A program made the position numbers and the translations under genes. Below, piece by piece: positions 23,060 through 33,700 of a stretch of 64,000 bases of DNA. The notes beneath the pieces were generated by a model. It made no database searches, was not told the DNA's origin, and saw nothing but the letters and a program-made list of their open reading frames with translations. This stretch comes from Edaphochlamys debaryana (lineage: Eukaryota; Chlorophyta; Chlorophyceae; Chlamydomonadales), in contig JAEHOE010000023.1 in assembly GCA_016858145.1 (NCBI GenBank), forward strand, positions 372,001 to 436,000, written 5' to 3'. Each line of letters begins with the position of its first letter. Within the stretch, counting starts at the first letter, position 1.

Positions 23060-26000
23060 CTACCCGGCTCCGACGATGTCCCGTCTGGATGGCCGAGGCG
23101 CAGGCCCCGACGGCCCTGCACCCCCGCCGCTGCCTGCACCCGTGGTCCGCCCTCCGACCGGCCCCGTGCCTCCGAGCGACGGCCGAGGGCTGTTCGTTAG
23201 CGAGGGCCGCAGAGCCGCAGCCGCGGCCGCCGTCGCGCCGCTGGCCGAGCCCGTTGCCGCGCCGCTGCCGAGCCCCGACGGCCGGGACACCAGTGCCGGG
23301 CCCGTCGGCGACGCGTTGCTCAACCCCGATGGCCGGGACACCAACGCGCCCGCCGGCGAGCCCGCGCCTGCCCCGGAGATGCGCGCCTGGGACGGGCTCC
23401 CGGGTGCGTCAACGAACAGGCCCGACCGGGGCTGCATCCCTGCGGGGCTCGAGGGCGGAGCTGCGGGCCCGCCCAGCTCCGGTGCCAGCGAGAGCCGCAC
23501 GGCTTTCGTCGGCCGCGCCGCGGGCCGCGGCGGCGTCTGCGTGGCAGCCACGTCGCTGGTCGCCTTGCTTGGCGGCTCAGGCTTGAGCTTATCCAGCGCC
23601 GACTCCAGGTCCGCCACGTGCTTGGCCACGTCCATGCCGCCGGCCGCGGACGGGCCCTTGGCGATGATCAGCGTCCCGCTGCCACCGGACAGGGGCCCGC
23701 TGGTGTTGCCCACGCGCGCCAGGGCGCCCGTGCCGCTGCCGTTGCTCATGCGCGCCGCGCCGTTGCTGCCCGGCCGCGTGCCCGAGGTTCGACCCGCGCC
23801 GTCCACCGACATGCGCATGTTGGAGCTGGAGCGGCGGCGGTCGCGGACGGTGCCCACCGGGATCACCTCCGTCCCGTCGCCGTCCTCGCCCGTGCCGCTG
23901 CCGCGGATGGCGTTGAGGATGGCCAGGAACGGCGTGGACCCCGGCCCCTCGTCCTCCTCCGCCCCGAGCTCGTCGTCGCCCCCGTGGAACCGGAAGCTGA
24001 CGTTGCGTCGCGACAGGGACCGCTGCAACCCGCCGCCGCCCCCAGCACCCCCGTGACTGGAGGCGGTGCTGGGACGGCTCGTGGGCGCCCCGGCGCCGCC
24101 GGTCGGGTCCAAGACCCGTGCGGACTTCGGCCGCACGTACCGGGAGGACCGAGGTCTGGACGACTTGGGCCGACCCGATTTGGGTCGGTACGCCGCGCGC
24201 CCCGACTTGGGTCGGTTGGCGGGCGAGGCCGCCGTTGCGCGCGTCGTGCCGTCCACCTCCGTCCGGTCCGCCGCCGAGTCGTCCGGCGCTGTGGTGAGCG
24301 CCGAGCTGATGGCGGACGGCGCCGGCGCGTGGACGTCCGTGTCCCCGCCGACTGACAGGTCCTCGTCGTCGGCCCCCGAGATGGCGGGCCGAGGGCCCAC
24401 CCCGAGCGGGATGAGGTCTTCGGGCTTGGGGATCCACAGAAACGTCTGCATCAGCCCCTTGCCCTTGACCTCCACGCCTCCCGTGTCCTGCCACTCCTCC
24501 AGCGGCAGTAACCGGGCCACCGGCTCCGAGACCTGGGCGGGAAGACAAGGGACCAGGGCAGTCGGGCGTGAGGCTGTGTGCGGGCAGGCTGTGTGCACAG
24601 GGCTGAAATTTATGACGAGCAGGGCACACTAAGCAGCGACAGGCAGATAGGCTGATAGGCAGATTGAGCGCACCTGTACGCAGCCTGGTTTACACGTGGA
24701 CTCCATGCGCGACGCCGTGTTCATCGTGTCGCCTGGGGGGGTCGTAGGAGGAGGGAGCGGGCGTCAGCAGGGGCTATGCTCCGGTACACAGCAATTTTAT
24801 GCAATTTATCCGCGGCAGGCTGGCAGCACAGCAGCAGAGACAGGAGCGCGCGGGCGTATTTGGAAATTTTGGGGCAATTTCAGGGGCCAAGAGGTGCAAC
24901 CGTGTTTGGCACGCAGGCTCACCAAACAGCGTGAACTTGGGCATCTTGGGCCCCACCAGCCCGCTGGCCAGCGAGCCGATGTGGATGCCGATGCGGATTT
25001 GGACGGGGCAGTGGTTGTGGGGCATGAGCACCTGCAGGCAGGCAGCGGCACACATGGTTTGAGCTTTTTTCAGTCAGCACCGACATCCAATCCAAAAACT
25101 AGCAGCCCCATCCCATCCTGCACGCCCGCAGCCCGCCCTGCTGCGCAGCCTGCGGCACCGGCATAAACAAACCAGAACCTCCCCCAACCGCTCGGGGCCG
25201 TCCGCACCTGCTTCGACTCGCGCAGGATGGCCTTGGCAAAGTCCATCATGACCTGCGCGTGCTGCAGCCGCTGCTCGTTGTCGCCCTGCACCGTGCACGT
25301 GAAGCCGTCGTCGTCCTGCATCGTCAGCCCCGCCACCACGATGTAGCAGTCGCCCACGGTGTCCAGCTTGTAGAGGTCGTGCAGGTCCACCAGGTCGTCG
25401 AAGATGGTGTACAGCTCGTTGAGGAAGTGCATCACCTGACACGTAAACGAGGGAAGCGAGGTAAGAAAGGGGCAGGGTTGGTCAGCAAGGGTTGAGGAGG
25501 GCGGTAGGGTTGGGGAGGCACCACACGGCTGCCGCGAGCGCGGGGCTCCTAGCGGTCGAGGCTGCGCGGGCGGTTGGCTGCAAGCATGCGGCGAGCGCTG
25601 CTCACCTCGCTGGGCTCCACCTCTTTGCTCATGGACGTGAAGCCGACCACTGCAGGGCGGGAAAAATGAGGAAATGAGGGCGGGAGTCAGACCTGCACAC
25701 CAGGAAAGCCAAGCTCCAGGCCCCGGCCCCAAGCCAAACTGGCCCTGCCTCCTCATGACACGAGCCCAGCGTCCCAGCTGAGAAGCCCCCAGCGCCCGCC
25801 TCCATCCTTTCCGCCGCCTGCCGCGCCCTCCGCCTGCCACGCACCGTCCGTGAACAGCACGATCACGTCGTCGTGGTGGTTCGCCAGGTGCGTCAGGTTG
25901 CGCGAGTTGTAGCCGTGCTTGTGGGACAGCATGTACTCAATCACGTGCCGAGGGAACAGCTGCTCAAGCATACCCAGCTGCGCGTCCGTGAGGTCCGCCA

Positions 26001-28955
26001 GGCGGTTCTCCAGCTCCACGCGCGCCGTGACGTTGGTCTGGAGCAACAGGATGACCTGTGGGCAGCGGAGGGGCAGGCGTGGTGGAAAGGGTCAGGCACA
26101 CAGGTGGGTGTGCGGGCAGAGCGATGCGAGGGCCAGGCTGAGCGCGCTGGGGACTGTGGCGGGCCAGCCAGCCGGCAGGAGCACACGGCAGCTGCGCTGC
26201 CATGCCCTGGGCAGGTCTGGGGCCCGCCGGCTAGGCCTCCAGCGTGCAGCCCGCTGTACAGCCCCACGGCTCCGGCAGGAGCCACGCCGGCAGCTCTTTG
26301 CCGGCTGGTGTGGTTGCTGGGGCATTCCAGCGCTGCCGTCCGAGCGGCGGCCACAGTGCCTGGTGCCTGGCATGGCACTCTGAGGCAACCGGTGCGCTCG
26401 CCCAGCTTTTCCCGCCTCCACAGAGACCCCGACTGCGTCCAATCCCAGCACCTCCTTGGACCCAACCCACATCCCGACTAGCATCCCTCCCTGCCCAGAG
26501 GGAGCGCAGCGACGCCTGCCCCACTGCAGGCACCCGCCTGATCCCCACCCCACTCGCGCCCGCTGCACCCCTTCCGCCTCCGCTCCGCCCCGCTCGCGCT
26601 CAGGCTGCTGACCTGCTTGTCCAGCACGGGGTCTAGCAGCGGGATGGCCGAGATGTCGTGCCAGCACTCCTCCTGCGGCGCCCCCTGCCGAGAGTCCGGC
26701 TTGTCCCCGTCCGTGTGGAACGAGTTCATGGAGCCGGTGAAGCTGGGCTGCTGCTGCTGCTGCGCCGCCGACTGCATGAGCGTCATGAACCGCCGGTTCT
26801 GGCCCGCGTTGGACAGGTGCGAGTGCTGCGTGGGCGCGCTCGTCTTGCTGACGCCCGTCGAGAACGAGCCGCCGTGCGTGATCTGCGTGCCGTGCTCGTC
26901 CAGCTGGTTGGGCAGGCTGAACGCCACGTGCCCCCCCGGCTGCGACCCGAGCGTGTGGCTGCCTAGCCGCGGCGCGCCCCCCGTTATGGAGCTCAGCCGC
27001 CCCACGGGCAGCGCCGCCGGCCCCGAGATCGCCACGCCGCTCTCCCGCGTGTCCTGCCGCTGCGGCCCCCGGGCCACGCTCTCCGTCCGCACGATGCTCG
27101 GCTGGGGCATGAGCGCCGGGGGCTTCGACGGCCGCCCGTTCGTCCGCTGGCTCCGCGCGTTCTGCGTCGTGAAGCTTTCGAGCTGGAACTCCGGCTCCAA
27201 TGCGTCCTGGATGAATCGCTTGGATACTGTGGGGTCGGGGGCATCCAAAGCCAGGCAAGCGGAGTCAGGTCGTTCGGATACCGGCAGACATACCGTGCTC
27301 GTTCAGTGGTGAGTACGTGGCCTTGCCTTACGCAGGGTCTCCCTAACTGGCCCCGAGAAACCTTGCAGCCCGCTTCAGCGGGGCAGCAGCCTCGCTGCTG
27401 TACCCTGTGGCCACCACCCTGCAGCCGGGCCCCCCTCCCTGTCTTACCCGCTGCCGTCAGCTTTTTGCTCCCGCGAGGCTGACCGTAGCCCCAACTGCTC
27501 TCCGTCTCGAAGACCATGTGCCGCTTTAGCGAGGCCGGCACCCGCACCACCTGCTGCCAGTAGTTCCCCTCGTTGACCTCCTGCAGCATCTCCTGCAACA
27601 TCTGCGGCTCGTACTGAAACAGCACGCCCAGCATGCCGTCGCCGCTTTCCACGTTGTGACTCGTGAGATCGCCGCAGTAGTCTATGCTGGCGGCGTTCTG
27701 GTAGAGGACGTGGCCGTTGAAGTCGATGAGCGTGAGGATGGAGGGGACGTGGGAGAGGACCGCGTAGTCGCGGAGAAGGCGCGGCATGACGTCTTGCGAC
27801 TCATACGGCACGTTGTGTTCGAGCAGGAGAGCGGGCAGCTTGTGCCCGTTGGTATCGGACCACACGCACGGCGTAATGCGCAGGCCATACAGCGACGCCG
27901 ATGCCCCCGTGGGGTCAGACGTCACGTGGCTGACCGGCTTGCAGTCCCCGACCGAAAGGTTTTTTATCGCCTTCTGCAGCGCGAACGTCAAGAGCGGGTC
28001 ACGCCGCAGCAGGCGCCGAAGCACCTGCGCGTAGTCCCGGCTCGCCCCGATCTTGAAGTAGGACTTCGCCACGCCGTTGACGTATAGCGGGAACAGTTTG
28101 TTGTGGTTCCGCCGGGACTGCGAGTCCGGCGAGCCGTCCGTGGACAACTTCGGGTCCATGGCCACCTCGCTCGCCTCGCCCCCCGTCTCCGAGCTGGGTT
28201 CTAGCCCCAGCACGGCGATGGGCTTTGTTTGCGAGGTGGACACGGACTTATGTATGTCCTTGGCGTAGTGCACGGGGAAGCCCCGTCGTTGGAGCCTGCA
28301 CGCACAAGCACCCAAGTTTGGTTAACCGCCGTGGACATTTGCTGTCAGAATATAGAGGACAGCGAAGGTATAAGCGACGGGTCGCAGCCCAGGCGCGTAA
28401 AAATGCGCGATGTTGTCACACGTTGCCCGTCCCGTAAGCTGCGCACCCCCTCGCCCGAGCCAGGCGTGTGACTCACAGTTCTGCCGTGTTGACGGAGCCG
28501 TCCCTGTTCCGCGCCGGGCCAACAGGAACGATGGCACCGGACTTGGAGACCCCCTTGGAGCCACCCTTCAGCCAGCCGAAGGCCGAAGCGAAGCCCTTAG
28601 CTGGCTGAGTGGCAGCGGATGTGCTGGCCCCCTCGCCGCTGAGTCTCCTCTCGCGGTGGGCATTTAGTGCCTCAGCGGCCTCCAGGCTAGTTCTCCGAGC
28701 CCGCGACCTGCTGTGGCCAAACGCCGATGCCCCGAGGCCATTTGCCGAGACCACTGCGGCGTCTGGGGCTGCAAGGAGGCCCGGCCCGATTGCAGGCGAG
28801 TCTCCGAGCAGCTGCTTTCGCTCCGCCAGTGGCTGTTTCCCCAGGTCATGGCCGAGGTGCTCCTTCCCCGTGTGGTGTCCATGGGGCGGCGTGGAGGGCT
28901 CCGCAGCGACCGTCGAGGATGAGCCGCGGCAGAAGCACTCTGATAAGAAGCCCAT
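23060..28955 (-). CDS. PAS-linked class III adenylyl/guanylyl cyclase
   Basis: Makes cAMP or cGMP from the nucleoside triphosphate. Nine exons give about 1354 aa: 28477-28955, 27448-28295, 26613-27226, 25845-26055, 25606-25649, 25208-25435, 24923-25031, 24674-24732, 23060-24532. The N-terminus MGFLSECFC has Gly2 and Cys7/Cys9, which fits N-myristoylation plus palmitoylation. A PAS-like region (about 340-420) is split from its PAC-like end (QTNVTARVELE) by a roughly 190-residue low-complexity exon. Next come the helical linker LEQLFPRHVIEYM and the catalytic domain: FTDVVGFTS (metal Asp717), KLDTVGD (Asp757 at a purine-selecting site, metal Asp761), KFTLFGD (Thr842 at the second selector) and NTASR (Asn849, Arg853). 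All metal and transition-state residues are present, so activity is likely. The selector pair Asp/Thr is neither Glu/Cys (guanylyl) nor Lys/Asp (adenylyl). The tail of about 490 residues is disordered and has RPKS repeats. Confidence 0.92.
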
Positions 28956-30744
28956 TGGTTCTGCGCCTTAAGGACCGCCCTGACGGCGGTCCTTAGCGCA
29001 TCCTTCAACGTGGGGGGCCAGTCATTTGCGGGCCCTCGGTGACACTGCCTTCGAGCCTCGGCCGCAGGCCGCGCTGCGGCCCTAGCAAACCTAAGTCAGC
29101 ACTACGTAAGGAAGACTGATTCAGAATAGCAGGGAAGCAAGGCTAAGACAAGCTCAGGGGCGCGGACTCCATTGAGTGCGCCTGCGTTCGGTTCGTGTTC
29201 GTGCTCTCGTTTCTTCGTGTAGACGTGGTACGCTAGCTACTTAGAAGTGACGCTGGGGGTCAGGCCAGCTCCGTCCGCGCAGAGAGCACCGACCGAATTT
29301 TGGTACGACTGCGCGGAGAGGGAGAGAGTCTTCGAGCACGTCTTTGCGAGCAGCGCGCAACCGAGCCGTTGTGCCGACTGCAGGCGATGCAGAGTACACA
29401 GAGCCTACCCAAGCGCACCTAGCCAAAGGAGGTGCGCGGTGGGCCGCGGGTATGGCCTCCACGTCGCGCCCTACCTGTCTGCCTCCGCCCCCCGGGAGTT
29501 GGCCGGCGGTATGCATGCCGGCCCCCGTCCCGCAATCCCCCCTTCGTAAATGCCAAACCCACATGAAGCGATCTCGAAGACCTCATGCGCGCACCCAGTG
29601 AAGAAGCATGCTGGGCGCCACGGCGCGAGCATGCAGGTTGACGCTGGCTCGCACCCAGCGACCCTACCCTAGCCCACGCTCCCCAACCCCTTCCTGTCAA
29701 GGACTGAGGGCCGAAGAGCTGCATTGAGCACACCTCTTTTGGGGGGGGGTTCCCATGGAGGCTGCTGCCGCCTGCGGGGTGACTGATTGCTAGCGGCCGC
29801 TTGTCAGACAATTCCAGACCGCAGCGTGGCTCTCACGTGCAGGTCGGACCGGAGCTGGGTCAGTCCAGGCACGTCGGCAAGGCGAGCCCTCCTGCCCCTG
29901 GCGAAGTGATGAATACTGGACTCTCCTTGAACCCCAGTATTCTGAAGCAGACCTTCGCCCTTGACTGGCAGTGGGGGTAGACCATAGGCGCGACTGCAGG
30001 GGTAACTGCCGGGCCGACAGAGCCCGCCAGGACGACGGGGTATGGACCTGGTGCGCACTGCGCAGGTGTTGCCGGTAAGGCGTGACCCCGAAAGCCCGAA
30101 TGTCATGGCGCCCTCCACGACCTCCATGCGGTGTCCACCTTTAAGCTTCCTGGCGGCCCCGCCTAGTCGAAGCATGAACGTCCTAGCAAAACTACAGCCT
30201 TGCAGGGAGTGGATCCCTGCAACCCCGCATGCCCCGCGGACGCGCCCCGCCCCTGATGCAAGGGGACCCGCCCTGCAGAGCTGGCTGGGTAGGGCCGGGT
30301 CCTCAGCGGCACAACTGCGGCCCATCAGTGTACCGTACACAGTAAACCGCAGCGAATGTAGCCCCTACTGCGTTGATCGCATTGAAACTCGAGCATAGGC
30401 TCGCTTGCTAGGCCCGGGGGTTGGGCCCACATGCAAATCGTCCGCCTCGGCTCAGCAACGCAGTGATTGCCCCTCATCAGATCCCATGAACGCCGCCAGC
30501 GCGGCAGCCCTAGTAGAGTCCGGCACTTTCACACATCACATGGTCTAAGCCTGCACCTTGCTCCCCATCCAGATTGCTACCAAGCCGCTAGCTACGCCCC
30601 GAGCAACTGCCACACGCCACAGCGAAGCGGTAGGCCTGAGTTCTCCTGCCCCACAAGCAGATTCGAGCCCCGCCTGTGACGTGTCTGATGTCCCAGGTCC
30701 CAGCCGCCGCCGAGCATAAAGAGCGCAACTTCCCAGGTCTGAAC
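28956..30744. other. Intergenic: cyclase promoter/5' UTR and deubiquitinase 3' UTR
   Basis: No supported gene. It contains several short perfect inverted repeats: 28969-28995 (11-bp arms, directly upstream of the cyclase ATG), 29911-29942 (9-bp arms, 14-nt loop) and 30200-30222 (9-bp arms, 5-nt loop). Open frames on both strands overlap and have no recognisable motif. Confidence 0.55.
28969..28995 (-). promoter_or_regulatory. Perfect hairpin in the presumed cyclase 5' leader
   Basis: The 11-bp arms taaggaccgcc and ggcggtcctta are separated by ctgac. The hairpin ends 13 nt before the cyclase ATG. If transcribed, it would form a GC-rich stem just ahead of the start codon and could restrain translation initiation. 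The transcription start is not known, so placement in the leader is inferred. Confidence 0.5.
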
Positions 30745-33700
30745 CTACAACACGGAGTCCACGGCGTCTCCGCCTGCCCCCTCCGTTTCCTGCGCCTCCT
30801 CCACGTCCTCGTCGCCTCCGCTCCCCTGCCCCCGCTCGGCATTCTCGACTCCCTGCTGCGCCTGCTGTGCGAGCGGTGGCAGGTCGCCGTGCAGGGCGGT
30901 GTTCTTGAAGCCCTCCTCCACCACCCGCCGCTTGCGGCCGCCTGAGGGCCGAGAACCGGAGGCGCACACGTCAGCACGTGCGCACGAAAAAAAGGCCACA
31001 GGAGGAACCGACCCTGCCAAGCTGAGCTCTCAGGGTCCGACCGTCATGCGCAGGCGAGACCGTCTGCGCGTCGGCAGACCCACCCCGTCTGGCCAGAACG
31101 CACGCAGGCCCGGCTTTTGCGCTCCGCCCCTGGCCTCACCCGATCGTGCCCCAGTCCTGCCCCCGCTCCCGCTCCCGCACAGCCTTATACCCTTTCCTCC
31201 ATATGCGAATGAGCGTGTGGACCTCGCCCCGCCCCGCCTCACCTCCGTCCCCGAGCAGGTCCGCCAGGTCTGCATCGTCGTCCACCACCGTCCCCCGCAC
31301 CAGGCGCAGCTCCGTCCCCGGCAGCACCTCGTGTTGGGCCAGGGACAGGTCGTCGCCGTCCAGGGCCCGCGGCGCGTTGCCGGGGCCGCGGACGTAGAGC
31401 TGGGGGCGGGGGGCCAGCGGCGGGCGGAACGCGGGTTCGGATGAGAAGGAGGTGTCTAAGACTGGGGTGCGTCAGGGTGCTATTGCCAGGTGTTTCGAGG
31501 GGAAGGGGAGCATGCACGCAGGCGAATCTGGGCGATGCATGCACCCGACGCAACCGGAAGCCCCTGCCCGCCCCGAACCCCACGGCCCCTCCCACCGTCT
31601 GGTTCCGCGGGTGGATGGCCATGTCCTGAAACAGCTGCAGCTTGAGCTGCCCCAGGGTGGTGGTGTTGGACACGCGCAGCGCCACGCGGCCCTTGCGGGA
31701 ACGCCGCGACTTGCGCTCCACTGCGGGGTGGGGGCGGGGCGGGGGTGGGGTGGAATGGCAGCAGGCGAAAGCAGTGCTGAGCCGGTGCAGCCATCCCGGA
31801 AGGGGTGAAGCGGCGCACGCACCTGTGGCCCCAGAGTCCCGGAAGGCGGCGGCCAGGTCGGCCTCGGGGATGAGCTCCACCATGACCTCGGCCTCGCCGT
31901 ACGCCAGCGCCGCCTCCTTGGCCGCCCGCTCCGCCGCCGCCAGCGCCTCCTCACACAGCGGCGGCCACGGCCGCAGCTCCGGCAGCGGCGGCAGCGCGGC
32001 AGCGGCTCCGCCGCGCCCGGACGGCTTGGCGTTGGCGGTAGCAGCCGCGTCGGCGCCGTTGGCGGCGGCGCTGCCGCTGGCGCCGCCGCCGTCAGTGCCG
32101 GCGCCGGCGGCCTCCGCCGCCGCGGGTTGTGGGCTCACCAGGAAGCACTCGGCCGTGAAGCCCTGCAGCGCGGCAGCGAGCCGATCGGAGGCGGCGGCGC
32201 CGTCAACGTCGCTGCCAGGCGGGGCGGCAGCGGCGGCCAGCGGCGACGGCGCGTGGTCCTCCATCATGACTACGTCGTCGTCGCTGCTGCCGCCGCCGCC
32301 GCCGCCACGGAGCCGTGCTGCCGCCCGCTGCGCTGCGACGCGCGGAGTGGCGGGCCCTCGCCGGCCGCGGCGAGAGCCGCCGGCCCCGCCACCGCCGCCG
32401 GCTACCCCCGGCGGTCCGTACAGCGTGATGAGCGTCTCCCACACGTCTGAGGGGACCAGGCGGAGCGCGTCCCTGTCCGGCTCTGGCTGGCACAGCCTGT
32501 GGGCAAGCGGAGGTGACGTTTGGAGTTCATGCGGGGCGGTGCAAGTGGCAGCCGCGTTCCGAGTCTAGCGCAGCGAGCGTACGCGATAGTCGACACAGTA
32601 ACAAAATTATGTGCTACAATAACCCAGAACGCAACATGCCGTCAGCACTTGAAGGCGGTCACAGCCCGCGGCTAGCCAAGGCAAGCCGCAGACCAAGGCC
32701 GTTTGATCTGTGGGCCCAAACCATTCCAACGCCGCCACATGCCCACTCACTTGTTCCGCTTGAGTAGCAGGCGGGGCATGGGCACGGCCAAACGGGGCTC
32801 CGCCGGGTGGCAGGGGCACAGGACCCGGAGCATGGCTTCCGTCACGGGGCCGGGCCGGGGCGCGCCCGCGGGGGTTGCGGCCGCCGCCGCGGCGCCGCTG
32901 CCGCCCGCCGCCGCCGCCACGGTCGACGCGGCGGCGGCGGTTGCCGCCTTCTTGGGAGGGCCCTTGACGTACTGCTGCCACTCCCGGACCCAGCCGCTGC
33001 GGAACCATCGGCAGTAAGGAGGCACGCGTTTCCGCAACACCGCATGCGCCTTCCACGCCCTTCCCATGACACCCAGCAAAGCCCCGCACAATCCCCGCAC
33101 GGTCCCCCAGCCGGGTCCCGCTTCGTCATCGTCCGGACTACGTAGCACGGCCCCTGCGAGCACAGTATCCCCCAGCCGTCTCACCTGGGCACAAGGTGGT
33201 ACCGCTGCCCCGGCTCTACTGTGGGGACCACCTCCAGCGACAGCGCGCCCAGCACGGCCCGCTCCGACTCCACGGCGCGCTTGGAGTCGGCCTGCGCCTC
33301 CGCCGCCTGCCCCGCCGCCGCCGAGCAAGCACGGCACACGGCGACCCGCCCCACCGGCAGCTCGGGGCACAAAGCGTCCAGTTCCGCCGGGGTCGGGATG
33401 CGGCGCGGCGGCGCGCCGGACGTTGCGGCGGCGGCGGCGGCGCTGGAGGGCGCGAGCGGGGCTTCGGGGTCGATGGTGGCTTCTCGTGAGGACGGCACGG
33501 CGGAGGGGGCCCGGGGGCCCCGCGGCTCCGGCTCCGTCATCTCGAGCACGTCATCGTCGTCGCCGCTGTCGGCGGCGGCGGCAGCAGCGTTGGCGGCAGG
33601 TGCCGCCGCCGCCGCCGCCGCCGCCGGCTCCTCCGTGTCCTCCGCCGCCGGCCCGTCCGACGTTAGATCCATGCAGTCCACATCCGCCGCCGCCGTTGCC

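Noticed and set aside
29804..30340. Minus-strand open frame of 178 codons in the cyclase-UBP26 spacer
   Set aside because: No homology recognised, no splice context, and an overlapping plus-strand frame of similar length.
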